Assembly (NCBI GenBank): GCA_033807695.1
Contig: CM066307.1
Span: 2,480,001 to 2,544,000, forward strand
Reading direction: 5' to 3'
DNA from: Daedaleopsis sinensis
Taxonomy: Eukaryota; Basidiomycota; Agaricomycetes; Polyporales; Polyporaceae
Length of the DNA: 64,000 nucleotides
In this document: positions 9,961 through 22,831 of the stretch, piece by piece
Position numbering within the stretch: position 1 is the stretch's first letter
How the letters are laid out: each line of letters begins with the position of its first letter
Translations under genes and position numbers: made by a program
Notes under the pieces: model-generated
The model's input: the letters and a program-made list of their open reading frames with translations, nothing else
Databases searched by the model: none
Told to the model about the DNA's origin: nothing

Positions 9961-12319
9961 TCACGCGTTCACCTTCAGCTGCAAAAGGGGCCAGTACCGG
10001 GTCAGCACCGCCGACGACGCGCCTACGAGGAGTAGCGCGATCCAGAGGTTAAGCGAGACGTGCCTGTGGGCTGCAGCCGCGGCGGCGGGCGGCGGAGGGA
10101 GGTCCTTCGGGCGCGCAGGCAGCGCGGGGTAGATCATGTCGATCCACGCGCGGTGGCCCGGCTTGTATGGCGGGTAGCGCCACGCCATCGCGAGCGAGTC
10201 AATCCTGCGAGCGGGCACGGGCGGTCAGCGCGGGGCACGGGCACGGGCACGGGCACGGGCACGTACCAGCCGGGGTTGTCGAGCATCACGCGCCAGTGCG
10301 TGAACTGCTCGAATGCCCACTTGCCGGCGTAATAGCCGTCTGTGTGCAGGGGCGAGAGACGCGTTCAGCGGTCGTGCATATGTCGTGCAATGCAGGGCAC
10401 TCACATCCGCTTGCGCCGACGCCGCCGACGGGCGCCCCCGGGATGCCAGGGCTGATGATGGTCTCGTTCGCGAGCGCCGCGCCGCTCTTCGTGTTGTCCC
10501 AGACTGGGCGGGGCCTGTGTGAGGGGCTGTGGGGCGCGGTGGCAGAGAGCGCTGCGTACCTTTGTCACGGAACTTCTTGTCCGCGGTGAAGACGTACACT
10601 GCGAGCGAGTGCTCCTCCCTGGTGGCCACGGTGAGCGGGAGTAGAGCGGCGGAATGCGCGATATATAGCACACACCTTGTGCGGATGAACTCCAACGCTT
10701 CATCAACGTCCTCAACGGGAATAAGGGAGAGGACGGGCCCAAAGACCTCTCTGCATGTCGTGCACAACCTGGGTCAGCACAGGAGCCCGAGAAGCCCGAG
10801 CCGGCAGGAGGGCAGAAATACGCACTCGCTCATCAACGAGTCGTCCGCGGGCACGTTGTTCACGATCGTCGGCGCGACGTACTTCTTCTCCACGTCGACC
10901 TGCCCTCCAAGGATGATCTCGCCCTTGGTGTTGTCGAGCAGGCCCTTGATGCGCGCTGCGTGCTTCTCCGTGACAATGCGCGAGAGCGAGTCCGAGTTCT
11001 CCGGGCCGTCTGGGTAGAAGGTCGCGTACCTGCGTGGCGCGCGCAATGTATGTGAGATGCGGGACCGGGGCGGAGACAATGACACGCACGCTTCTTTGAA
11101 TTCCGCGATGAGGGCGTCCTGGATCTTGCGGGGGACAAGGACGTATTCGGGCGCGGTGCATACTTGGCCGGCATTGATGGCGCGCCCCCAGAGCAGCCGC
11201 CTGGCCGTCATTTTGAGGTCGACGTTCGGGTCCACGACGACGGGGTTCTTGCCTCCAAGCTATCGCATGTGTAATGTGAGTGGGGATATTGTAATTATCC
11301 CAGGAGGGAGCAGCGTACCTCAAGAGTGACGGGAGTAAGATGCTTCGCTGCAGCTGCAGCGATAATGCGTGCGACCTGACCGCCCCCTACGTCTCGGTGT
11401 CAGGACCATGATCACCATGAGTCTCGCGGCGCAGATTTACCTATGTAGATAACTAGGGGATGGTCAGTCACGAGCATATCATGCTTCAAGTTTGGATGAA
11501 TACTCACTATGATTCCAACGGAGCTCTAGAATCTAGTTGCGTTGCGTGATATTGATCAGATCATGCTGGAGATGGGCCAAAAGTCGCCATACCTTCGTGG
11601 TCTCAGGGACTGCACCCTGCACAACCTGTACAAGCTCCGGGTCGAGATACTTCGGGACGAGCTCAGCCAGGAGCTTGTTCACGACGGGGTTTGCCTCGGA
11701 CGGTTTGATGACCGCCGCGCAGCCCGCTGCGAGAATACCAGCCTAGGACAGTACACGGTTTGAGAGCTGGATACCCCGCTGAGGATACCGGACGTACCAG
11801 AGGTATCAGCGCCAGGAACAGGGGCAGGTTGAACGCGGGGACGACGAGCACGACGCCCTTCGGCTCCGCCTTCATTTTGGGGCCCATCGCGAACCAGCTG
11901 AGGTTGAACTCGACGTTCACGGGCTTCGTCCATTTCTCGACGTTGTCGTACGCGATCCGCACCTCCTTGTACACCGGGCCGAAGTCGAAGCTGGCGAGAA
12001 AACGCGGTGTGTTCAGCCGGCAGTAGTTTATTGCGGGGACAGAAGAGAGGAGGACTCGGACGTACAACTCTGTCTCGAGGTCGTGCCGACCGAGGTCGAT
12101 CCTGAGGGCCTCCTTGAAGCGCGCCTCGTTGTCCTTGATCATGTAGCCCACCCGGGCGATTTGCTGCTTCCGGAAAGGGATGGACTTCGTCCGTCCTGAG
12201 GCAAATGCGCGGCGTGCAGTCTCATGGATCTGAGGAACCGTGAGCGATGGAGCAGATGGGGGAAGCAGCTGGTATACCTTGGGGATCTCGTCGAGGGGAG
12301 TGTACTGGTCAGACATCAC
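9961..12319 (-). CDS. Aldehyde dehydrogenase, ALDH3/fatty-aldehyde type, tail-anchored
   Basis: This is an NAD(P)-dependent aldehyde dehydrogenase, oxidising an aldehyde to its acid. The start is MMSDQYTPLDEIPKVYQ (ATG 12319; a second ATG follows at 12316). Exons in order carry LGRHDLETEL joined to FDFGPVYKEVRIAYDNVEKW, then EPKGVVLVVPAFNLPLFLAL, and AGCAAVIKPSEANPVVNKLL with the cofactor-site KPSE. Next come TPVTLELGGKNPVVVD with the general-base Glu, GQVCTAPEYVLVP with the catalytic Cys, and REVFGPVLSLIPVEDVDEAL. Near the end lies RYPPYKPGHRAWID, as in ALDH3-type enzymes. A C-terminal hydrophobic stretch (LNLWIALLLVGASSAVL) before the stop at 9961 suggests tail anchoring in the ER or lipid-droplet membrane, as in fatty-aldehyde dehydrogenases. 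All catalytic residues are present. It sits 1.9 kb upstream of the reductase on the same strand; a shared pathway is only a guess. Confidence 0.9.
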
Positions 12320-13254
12320 GGGGAAGACTGCTGAACGATGTTGGATGCTTTGCCGACGAGGCTGGGGTGCGCAGGAGCGTCAGGGCGGAGTATAAGCGTG
12401 CCATGGTCAGGACCCCGGAATCTATCTTTGAGTTTAGAATGGAGGTGTATGTTGAAACGCTGACAGGCGTGCCCAGAGGCTCGTGTTAGATCAGACGTCT
12501 GGCCCGCGAGACTGATTCATATCCATTGCGGTCGGAGATCAGGGGGGAGTGAAGATGGAAGGGGGGCAACGAGGGCGAGCTTCCGTATCCGCAGGCGGCT
12601 TCTGACAAGCGTCAGAACCCCGCACGGCGTATCGCTGAATGGGGATTGAGCGGCCGCCCTGCTTGGGTTCGGGCCCACCGCGGCCTGCCACGGCGTGCGC
12701 CTCTATACTGCTCGCTGCTGCTTCGGGCTTTCAAACGAGACGCGGTCGTCATGAGGTTTGTGTACAGGTACGACCCTGTCCTGGAGCTGAAATATTGAAG
12801 AGTCGTGTGCCAGTGTGCCGTTGGCTGCGAAGTTTGAGAATCACAGACGCGAGCTAAGTCATTTCATTTACAGGACGGCCTCCATCTTTGATCCTGTCGC
12901 AGAGAGTTCAGAAGATCACCCGGCCATGTCATCGTAAACGGCGGAACTTCAACCTTATGATCTTCCTGAGCTGGTATGTTGCAGCTCAATTTAGTAGTGG
13001 ATGCCAAGCGCGGAAGACTCCTGTCACATTCAATAGCTTTCTGGTGGCACAACACAATACCGTAAAAATAAGCCAAGGACGCACGTAGAGCCGAAGAGAT
13101 AAATAGCAACTAATGGATGCAGTAATGTATTAGATACATGAGAAGTCGAAGCATCATCCAGGCTGGAGGTGACTGTGTCGTTATACTGATGATGCGATAC
13201 GCCGGTGCGCTCCATTGTGGGTCCGCGCGCAGGCCTTCGCTAATAGCACTGTGA
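12320..13254. other. intergenic: ALDH upstream region and DUF6534 copy 3 3' flank
   Basis: No gene was recognised. Divergence of short frames and stop density suggest non-coding DNA. It separates the 5' end of the ALDH gene from the 3' end of the next DUF6534 gene, both on the minus strand. Confidence 0.5.
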
Positions 13255-15335
13255 TCATACCATATTGTCCTTCCTGGTCTTCCCGACGTTGACGTCGTGA
13301 TCGAACTTGCTCCCCGGGAACTCGACCAGGTCCGTCGCTGTCTCGACGTGCACCTGCATCTGAATGCTGTTGTTCTGCGGGTGCTGTAGGGCGATGGCAG
13401 ACGTCGTGAGTGATGAGCAGACGAGTGATGGAAACGCAGGCAGGAAGACACACCTGGCCTGGCCGCCAGCGGTCGGAAAGCGTTCCGCTGCGTGGGCCGC
13501 TGCTGCTGAGGGTTCCACTGGCCCCGCCGTACACCGCCGACACGCCGTTGCCTTTCTCGGCGATGGAGTGGCGTGAGTTCAAACTGTCGGCGAAACAGCG
13601 GTGTCAGTCGTCTATCAGAGAGATAGAAGCTTGGAAACTCACGCAGCAAGTAGCGACGTCGCATACACTGGAAGCGGTGAATCAGATGCGTTATTGGGTG
13701 CTGCAGGGTATGGCACTCACGTTTGGAGGCGACGATGTCGAACCCGATGTAGATTAGGTTGTCGGTGTAGATTATCGCCTGCGCGAGTGAGAAATTGGAA
13801 ATCAACATTGTGTCGAAAATCATCCTGGAATGACTTACGAAAAGGAAGGTCAGGATGTTGAAGATGCTGTACAGGAAACGGTGAGCATATGGCAGGGCGA
13901 TCAAACGAGATCATGTTTCACGTTGTGAGGAGTCCTGGTGGATAGTCAGCAATCCGTTGTGTTCATGATATCGCCAGAGCTCACCAGTAGTGACAGCATA
14001 GAGAATGAGAATCTCGATCACTCCATCAGACCTACGGCATTCTTAAGTAACGAGGGCGAGGACTAGGGCCCATTCTGCCTACCGTCTCCACCCCGTACGA
14101 CTGGAGCGCAGGGTGACAATCAGAGCTGTCGTCAGGAGAACGTCCGCCACAGCAGCAGTCCCGAACCCAGCCGAGATCAGCCACTACGGGTTTCGCGGGT
14201 CTCATTAGACCTTGCAGGACCAACACGTTTCCCAGACTCACCGTGACATGCTCGAACTTGGCGAATGTGCCTTGGTGGAACCTACAGTGATAGAAGCGAT
14301 GAGCAGTGCTCCAGAACGGGTCGAGAGAGGACGTACGCCTCAGCGGTGGCGGCAGCAAGCAGGCCTGGTGCACAAGCAATATGTTCATCAGTCTACTCAC
14401 CCTCAACTGGGAGGAGTTCTAGGTGCAAACGCACCCAATTCGATAATAAGAAGCAGTCCCTGCACGATGCTTCAGTCGGCGCGGACAAGTGATTGTACAC
14501 AACCTTTTGCACACTTACTGCGACATATACCACCCATCTGTACTTGGGACCGACTGCGCCGGAGTGGATTGAGCTTTATATCGAGGGTGGACGATGGTAA
14601 CTCACACATATACACTCGCCGAACGAAAAATCTTGAATCCGAGGTTTAGTCACCTGCGACAGCAGCCCGAAGAAGTCAACTCACAGTTGTGACGCCATGA
14701 TCACGGAAGCCTTTCGGGCGACAATATGAGTGTCATCGTCGTGTGCAAGAAAGTCAAATACCTCACCGCCGAGAGGGGAATCATCTGCGACAACATGGTA
14801 AGCCGATGCTGCTCACCGCGCAAAACATCATCTCGGTACTCACATCCACCGACCAGACGCCGTTCCCGAGCGCGACCGGGTTGAAATAGTTGGTCGCCAG
14901 ATACCAATACCTATCGACGCGAGTCAGAAGTGTAGAATGGGATGCACGAGGCTGCTCGCTCACCCCATATGCATGCACAGCACGGTATGGAAGGTCTCGA
15001 AAACACTGATAGAAGTCAGTCAGACGACACTCCGGTGGAGGCAGTCGGAGCGGAGAAGTCGACGCACAGCACCGAGTATACCTGCGTCGCGCGTGAGCAC
15101 CGCACTCGCAACAAGAAGCAGAGACGAGTGCTGCAGACTCACGACTGCCTTGATGAAGAAGCTGTCCTTCGGCGACAGACGAGTGTACCGGTAGACCTGG
15201 TGCAGAGTGAGGCCGTACAACCTGCCCGCTGGACGGTGAGCACGCAGGTAGGCAGGGCTGTGAGAGCGCCACTGACATTATACCGAAGTAGGTGCCGATG
15301 AGGACCGCGCCCCAGGAGTTGTCGAGCGAGGCCAT
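13255..15335 (-). CDS. DUF6534 membrane protein, copy 3 (intact)
   Basis: This is the best-preserved DUF6534 gene here. ATG 15335 opens MASLDNSWGAVLIGTYFGI. Intron 1 starts GTCAGT, and exon 2 reads LYGLTLHQVYRYTRLSP, then KDSFFIKAV. Later exons give VFETFHTVLCMHMG, YWYLATNYFNPVALGNGVWS, MIPLSA, IFNILTFLF, AIIYTDNLIYIGFDIVASK, the micro-exon LYATSLLAA, and LNSRHSIAEKGNGVSAVYGG. The tail ends MQVHVETATDLVEFPGSKFD and DNMV before the stop at 13255. Order, phases and the tail match the gene at 1-2019, in opposite orientation. An integral membrane protein of unknown function, predicted with several helices and a polar C-terminal tail. Confidence 0.85.
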
Positions 15336-18063
15336 AGTTCGAGTCGGCGGGGCGTGGGCAGGCGGGGTGTGCGAGGGAGAAGGGGAGGGAGGAAGGAATC
15401 AGGTCGCTCTCGCTCACGGCATCCAAGATCTGCAGTGGGCTCAGAGCGCTAGGTCCGGGTATATGTGTGGCCGCAGGGTGCGCAGGTGCACACTGGCGCA
15501 GGGTGCGTGGCAATGGGCAGTGGTCGTCCGGCACCGACGATGCGCCTGCGGGGGACTGATGTCTGATTGTCTGGCTACTGGCGAAGCCGGGATACCCCAT
15601 TCATAACCTGCGGGCTCAAACGTTAGGTGTGGCGATCAAAGAAGCTGATGAGAGCGTACCGGCGACGTGTGTGCCCCTCCCGGGTAAAGGGTGTGTGTAT
15701 GATAAGGGTGGCGCAGCGCCTGGCAGGGCTTGTCGTCAGGGCTTGTCGTCCAGGGTGGCAACTGTGGGTATGTAGTAGTTACCATGCCATAAGTCGATAC
15801 TCAACACGGGGTACTGTCTTTGCGCGTCTTGGGCACTGCCAGGAGGGATGGCAGCGCTACTGTCACCCTGATATTTCCCTCGTCACCGGCGATAGTAAGC
15901 CTAGGACCGTCTGAGCTGACCGTTTAGAAGCTTGCATGTGGGGCGAAGGAAGCTTTCCTGTCGTAAGAATCATACGGCAACCTGTTCGTTCTGGGTTAGC
16001 TGTAGAGAGAAGGCGTTGGCGTGGGTGGCAACGACTTGAACTTCTTATTTTGGAATTCAAACGGCATCATTGACAGCGTCTTACTCACTGACAGAGATAC
16101 GTTTCGGGAACCAGGCAATCAGGGGGGGGTGATCATTACTGACCGGCATCCGCGGCGAGCGCGGAAAACTGTGATGATGTCTTTGTGAAACGGGAGAAGA
16201 AATGAATGTCAGCGAGATTGTTAATTTCAAGGAGAAAGGCCGCGCTTTGCACTAGAGCACATTCGGTGATGGCTCCGACGACAGGGCGACCACCGCTACC
16301 GCCCCCGAGCTCGGCGATGCGGGAAAATGGCGAGCGGTCCGATATTCGTGTAGGAGAAATGCATGCAGACATTAAGCGCAACTCAATATGGCTGCGGTAT
16401 GGATCTCAATGCTCATCCGTGTCACTCCTTGCAATCGTATCCTGTTCGTGACGCTGTAGTTATGATCGATGTGTACAATGCAGACAGAACTCACGCGCGC
16501 CGATAATCCGCCATCGAACTAATGATTTGCATAGATGGCGCCACCGCAAACTTCGAATCATTCTTGACTGGCTTCGAAAGAACCATGGTGATGTGGGCTC
16601 TGTCACCGAAGCCTTCAATGAGTCACCGACACCTAAGCATTTCTCATGGGAGACACACCTTCGTACACCGATGCAAGATGGCGATGTTGAGAGTTCAGTT
16701 GTCCGAATGTGAAACCAGAAGCAGCACGTTGAGGTTCAAGTGATCGTGTATTCCTCGGATGCTAACTCTGCAATTATAGACCGCTAGCGGTACTCTACAT
16801 GCTTAGAATTCCCAGGCGAGGTAGGATGGAAAACCAAGAGATCAGAGGCCTTGATGAGGGAGACAGGATAGAGCTGATCATGAGGCAGTACAAATGCATT
16901 GGGTAGGCAGGGATGGCGTGGCATGGCTTCGGCCGAGTTGCGAGTGTGATGATGACTGGACAAATCTAGAGGGGTGCTGCAGTAGACATTGAGGGATGAG
17001 GCGTCGAAGATGGCGTCATAAATCCTGAGGCCGGAAGTTCAAGACGTGTGCGATGGTTGAGACGACCGCTTAACGAGGCACTGGAAGAGGATAACTACTG
17101 ATAGGGAGCGGTGGGCTAGCTCCTCGTGCAAGCGATCCTCACAAGAGAGATGGTGAAAGAGTCAAGCTTCTCGCGTCGCTAGTTCCTGAGACGAGACGAA
17201 CAGAACGTCAATGGAGCGTGTAGGCCCAGTTAAGAGTAGCACCGGATGGTTCCTCGTCGTGAGAAGGTGTCGACGAAGTATGAGCCAGAGCATTGTAAGA
17301 ACGGACGAGTGCCTCAGTATGTTGACTTTGCTGAAGCAGAAGATACGACGGGTCATGAGGGCATTGTGTCGGTTGACTGGGGCGTCTTGATGAGAGGCTA
17401 TCGGTGTCTTCCTATTAACGTGTAGACGCAGGGATCGATGATCGATGAGCGTCGGCGAAAGTCACGAAGATAATGCTCGATCGTCGCGAGCATGAGCATA
17501 AGAAGAGGTATCCAGACAGGAGGTGCAAGGTTGTTGTCGCGCGATATGTCGAGTGTTGACGTGACTTGCAGAGAAACCGTAAAGTTCGACCATGATAACC
17601 TCAGACACAGTAGCAGCGTACCCGTTTCTTCCCCCGGTGGCTTCCCCCAGCACTGAGCAGTGTCCGCTGTCCAATGTCGCCTCACGAATTTCCACTCGCG
17701 TGAATATCTAGCCCGATTGGACGACCTGGGTGTTATTCTCTGCCGAGTAGCGGTATTTTCAGAGAGAGGAAGCATGGGATTGATGTTTCGGGCGGGTTCA
17801 TTCGGCATCCCCGTCCTGGGGTAGTTTTGGGACTGTACGAAGTATTTGTATATCGACCACGGAAGAACAGCAATGGAGAAACGTACCACATATTGAGTTG
17901 CCTTTGGTCATCGAGTACAACGGAGCGTGCTAGTGGCGGGAAGAAGGCCGAAATTGCTGGAAACCTCTGGGTAGAGGGTGGTGGGGAAAGAGAGTCGAGG
18001 TACCTGAGAGGAACTGACGAGGACACTCAGCTGGCAGGAGATGATGATGAAGCGCTGAAGGCC
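15336..18063. other. no recognised gene; a few coding-like short frames
   Basis: Nothing here matches a family I know. Two frames look somewhat coding-like. One is 16527-16712 (+), 61 codons beginning MHRWRHRKLRIILDWLRKNH. The other is a minus-strand exon candidate starting at 18026 (MSSSVPLRYLDSLSPPPS), which runs to LNMW followed by a GTACGT donor at about 17885. Neither could be extended into a convincing gene. Confidence 0.3.
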
Positions 18064-19781
18064 CGGAACGGCCCGATGGATCCCAGAAGCGCTTCGCCGA
18101 GTCCGAGTTGACCTTTCCGAGTCGGAACTGCAGCCTGAGGCCGCACTGACTTGATTCTGAGCCCTTCGACCTCTCTTTCGCCCCGCTCCTTGTGTCAAGT
18201 ATGCTGGCTGACTGGCTGATACTATATGGGAGAGACGCGCTAGCGGGCACGCCCTCGTCGGACAGAAGGCGCCGCGGCGCGCGCCGACCACTGGGACAAA
18301 CACCGACTCGGAGTCCCCCCGAGCGGGTGTATATATCGCGCCAACGAGAAAAGCGGAATAGAGAACTCATGAATTGCGCTCAGACGACGTTATGCAACCC
18401 CTGCCTCACACTCCGAGTCACGCCGCGCGACAGCGGCTTCAGCGCCCCTCCTCCTGAAGAGTATTGTCCGTCTCTGTTGTCACATGCACCCGGATCTGTG
18501 GCAGCTCAGCTTTCTGCCGCGTCTTCCTAATCCCAAAGGTCTGTCACGGTCAGTCCCCACACAGGTCTCAGCGGGTACCAAGGCACAATCCGTCATCCGG
18601 GACCCTTGCCTCGTCGTTCGACAGAACTACAAGGTCGGCAACCCACTAGCACCGGCAGAGGTTTCATATCATATTTACTGCTGCTCTCGTCCCCAGTCGG
18701 GGTCGTTTGTACCAGCGCCACCCATCGGCTGCGGCTTGTGTTCAGACAAGCTCGTGCAAGCTTGCAACTCCTGGACATCGGACTGCGGGGCCCAGATGAC
18801 AATCACCCGGATTCATGCCTCCGCGTGGGGACCACGGGTACGGAAGGGCGAATCGGAATAGTAGCGACTCGACCATAACTGCGATGACGGACTCCTCGGA
18901 GTTCGCCTTCCGCTTCTTCGGTGAATCGGCGAGGAACGGACAACCTGGGTTGGCAGCGTTTAGCTAACAGCCGTGTCCGTAGCCACGTCGCCAAGGAACT
19001 GGCAGGGTGCTACAAGTCTTGTGCAGCACGTGGGGCATCACATATTCGGGTCCGAGTCAACGCTTGAAGCTACTGAGCAAACTTTGTACTACATCATGAT
19101 GCCTGTCACTAGTGCTGTCGTCTCGTGTTTTACTACCGTTAGAGAGTGTCTCCAACCCCGACCTCCAGTTGGCTTGACTTCAAGTTGCCCGAGCTCCCAA
19201 GGGTGTCGGTCTCCGAGTCCTTTGCCACGTTGATACTGATCAACTTCGAAGAGCCATCGTGATCGTGAGCCTGTGTGCTCCGTCAGTCAAGGTATATCAC
19301 GAGCAACAGCACCAGTGGCCGCGCACCTGTGGTACATTCCACCGTTCTTTTGTCGCGAGACGCTCCGCGCGCGCGATGGACCACATGCCAAAGAACTCGC
19401 CGTTTTCGAAGACGCGCACGCCTCGGCTGAGCAGTAGTTTGCGTGAATTGAGCCTGCATTTTTAACCCCGCGCTATGAGTGCGCTGTGGAAGCACATAGG
19501 GGATTGAAAACCCTACACGGTCAGCAGAGTTATTCCGTACACTGGTGACCAGATGTGACGGTGACAGTCAGCTCCTAAAACCACTCGGAGTAGATCCTGG
19601 CGACGTGCTTGCCCACCTTTCGTGTTTATAAGACTGATACACGCACCGACGACGGTTTGGGGAAATGCGAGTGCCTATAAATACCCTCCCTGAGATACTT
19701 GCGTCGACTTAAATATCAAACTAAACTTACGCAAGATATCGAAATGATGTTCAAGACACTACTAAAGCGTTAAGGTGGCTT
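18064..19781. other. flank downstream of decayed DUF6534 gene, no recognised gene
   Basis: This stretch matches 23410-25028. No frame is shared intact by both copies over a long span. A minus-strand piece (about 19300-19470) reading RVFENGEFFGMWSIARAER is conserved in the second copy, but I cannot assign it. Confidence 0.4.
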
Positions 19782-21444
19782 TTATGTAGCTCCAGCTACA
19801 TGGACCGCGTACCAGTGTAACAGTCCTATATTTGCTTTCCGTGAGCAGGAATCAAAGACGGTAGGAAGCGACCGGCTCTACTTACCAGTATTGACGACAT
19901 ATGTTTGTAATTTGTCGGAAAATGGTTCGGACCTAGAGATTATGTCAATACTCAAGGAACACCGAGAATGTATATTCATAACGTGCTTCGCTGCTGTATC
20001 AGTCTGAGAGCGGCTCTTGTAGAGCATACTGCCTAAACAGCCTGAGACCAACAGGTCCCCCACTGTTACCACTGAGACAGATACTGCGACCAGGTTCTGC
20101 ACGATTCACATGTCAGTGAAGCTTCTACAGGGCATGTCAGTTATACGTATCTCACATTGACGACATTGATTTCAACGCCACGGATTCTAAAGAACTCAGT
20201 AAATTCTCCAGCTTATATGTACATATATTGACGAATGCGAAACTCACGTTTTGGTCACGAGCGCTGACAGTAAGCCAGTCAATCATTGATATTTTGAGAC
20301 TCGAGCAGCGGAGTAGACACACCTGTAGCCGCTCCTAGAATATCGTGGACCTGATCAGTTCAAGTTCATAAGATCTCCGGAAAGTGGCTTCGTACCCAAC
20401 TCCGCGATTAAGAAGAGAGCCTAAGAATTTTCATGAAGCAATCATGAGCATCCCGTATGTTATCATAATCTCGTTCCGCACTTACCGCAATCCCAGAGAC
20501 TACACGGTATGGATCACCCACTGTGCGTCGCCGTCAGACCATTTCCGGTAGTAACCCGGCAATCGGCGGTGATTTGAGGTAACGAGAGCACGACGAGGAC
20601 TCACTGAGATAAACTCGTCTGACGAAGAACCTAAAGCAAAGTGTCATAATAGGCACATGTTCATCACAGAGAAGAACGTCATCTCACATCTGGGAGAGAA
20701 GCATGGTGATAGCCTGTGTGTAGCATGAGATACGACCAGTATCTTCAAGGAACCCCACTATACTCACTGAGATTATGGGACAGATCTTCACAACACCATG
20801 TGTATCTGAACGTTGAGCTAGCTGAGCGAGTAGAATGTGTTGTAGTACGTACTTCTATAGACCTGGAGCAACCTTGTAAGTATGAGATCACTTCACAGAG
20901 ATCACTTCACAGTGAACTCGGCAAAAGTCTGCTTACCAGATATAGAGTTGCGATGCCCCTTCAAGATCAGCGAAATGCGTGATCAGTCGATTGTAACTGT
21001 CTCTTCAGATGAGAATGGTGCACATAGACACTTGCGAGGTAGGAGCGCTCACGATCCATGCATCGGCAGGACTGTGTGGAACGTCTCCATAATCCTGTAA
21101 GTGACAGTTCTAATTGCGAGCTACAATCTTCAATGAACTGCAACGACTCACGTTGTGCTAGCTACCTAGTAAGAACACTTCGAGTCAGTGAACAGATATA
21201 TGAGATACCACAGAGCAACTGACCAAGCTACGGATGAACAACGAGTCCGTTCCTTGAAACAAGCGGACGTATCGGTACAGTTGATGTAGAAAAAAGCCAT
21301 ATAGTCTAGCATAGAACGTGAGGATGATAGCACATGGCCACGTCTCGAATAGAGGAACCGAAAGACTCACAATGCGCTCAGGAATGTACAGATGAGAAGC
21401 ACTCCCAGAATGTTGCCTGCGTCGCTGGGTACTGGGGGAGTCAT
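19782..21444 (-). pseudogene. DUF6534 gene, copy 4, truncated and diverged
   Basis: Family blocks are all recognisable but diverged. The ATG at 21444 opens MTPPVPSDAGNILGVLLICT. Later exons are YGFFLHQLYRYVRLFQGTDS, IMETFHTVLPMHG, ITHFADLEGASQLYIW, FFVRRVYLS, GDPYRVVSGIA, SVVTVGDLLVSGCLGSMLYK and DKLQTYVVNTG. After NTG the next exon gives only LLHWYAVHVAGAT and a stop (19782-19784). The signature IYTDNLIYIGFDIVASK, the LLA micro-exon and the polar tail are therefore gone. Splice sites are mostly present, so a shortened protein is possible, but loss of the last helix suggests a decaying gene. A TATAAA lies 56 bases upstream. Its sister copy is at 25029-26693. Confidence 0.7.
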
Positions 21445-21499
21445 CGCGAAAACGAAGGCCAAGTTGGCGGTGTATCTTGGCAGGGTGAGGCGAGGAGGG

Positions 21500-21505
21500 T
21501 TTATA
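21500..21505 (-). promoter_or_regulatory. TATA box candidate, DUF6534 copy 4
   Basis: TATAAA on the minus strand, 56 bases before the ATG at 21444. The same element in the same surroundings occurs upstream of copies 5 and 6. Confidence 0.5.
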
Positions 21506-21599
21506 TGCGGAGATAGAGCAAACTACGATGCTTGCGCTAGAGCATCGAATCATGACGAGGTGACGTATGTAGGTCGATGTAGAGTCCTCAGATAGAACC

Positions 21600-22400
21600 T
21601 GGTATTTAACATTTGAGCCATCTGACCGTGTTCTGCAGTGCTGAGAGCGGTCAATGCACCACCATAGTGGCTATCTGCATACCTCTCGCAAGGGTGATTG
21701 AGCGAGGCCTCGGGGAGATGAACAAACCTTGAATTGTAATTGAATGATAGACTTCAGCACGCAAGTGATGAGGCAGTGACAGTGAGAGTACGAATCCGAT
21801 GAGAAGATTTAGCTACAGCTCGCCTATGCTTACCTTTGTGAGAGAATTACGTCCGAAACCGGTATCCAAGCTTGAGAGATCATGCGACTACGGTAGGCTC
21901 CAGGTGCTCGCGGGCGGCAAGCCGCTTGGGAAGCAGCGAGAACCACCCGGTACTATGTTCTAGCCGGTTAACCTTGCGCGAATGTGGGGTCAGAGCTTAG
22001 CATGTATGATAGATGTATCATGCACGCACCATTTTACAGAAGTTCGGATATGATGGACTCCAATAAGCTGTAACTTGGGCGCAGTCATTTTAGACATCAT
22101 AATCATGACCGCTCACAGAGCGGGAAGCGCAATGGGTGCGCACAGGTGCTTCGAATTCGATGCTTGAACACCAACAGATAACGGAACCTCAGGCTTGCAC
22201 AGTTTCAGGTGTCGCTCGACCAAAAGGTTTGCTGGTAGATGCACCGCTTCATACACGACAGTTCTCTCTCGAGATGCAGGTACATGGCCGTCGGCAGTGT
22301 GAGAAGGGGCATTACCGTGGCATTACCCCATCGAAGCGGGCCATAGATAGAAGATGACCAAATGTCGGTGCGTCCGTGGTCAGTGAGCGAGCCCTCGCAT
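21600..22400. repeat. DUF6534 upstream module, copy A
   Basis: About 800 bases found upstream of three minus-strand DUF6534 genes (also 26760-27550 and 32640-33440). Landmarks are the TGCGCGAGTG/TGCGCGAATG block, GATAGATGTATCAT, and a CGAATTC-containing frame. In this copy the minus-strand frame shared by the other two is broken by indels. Confidence 0.75.
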
Positions 22401-22831
22401 GAGTTTGACGTTGGTGACAGCCAGATGGCCGATGAGGCGTGACAAATTCATCTCAGAAGTCGTAGACGAACCCGCACCCGGGGCGGTGGGGTTGACCAGG
22501 GCAGGATCATCTCAAGCAGGAAGTCGTCGCCACTGATGAGTAGTCGTATCTTTAGTCGTAGTCGTAGTCATAGTCTGCGTCCGAGCCCAGTACTCCAAGA
22601 TATGCTCCATATGTATGTTCAGCATTGAGACAGAGAGAAGAGGCGCCGACGCACCAGGTTAAACTAGGTAAGCGCCGAGGAGATTCGGCCACGTTTGCGC
22701 CACGTTCGGCGCACGTCCCGGGCTCCAACACAACGTCCTCCTCCAGACCGTCGCGCTCGGACCCACCACGTTTCTCCGACTACCTGCTTCCCGCATCCTC
22801 GACCTCTCCACTCCCACATCGTAAGCACACG

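Noticed and set aside
13110..13904. 264-codon minus-strand frame across the end of DUF6534 copy 3
   Set aside because: It runs through introns of the real gene; family alignment shows the true exons switch frame at splice sites.
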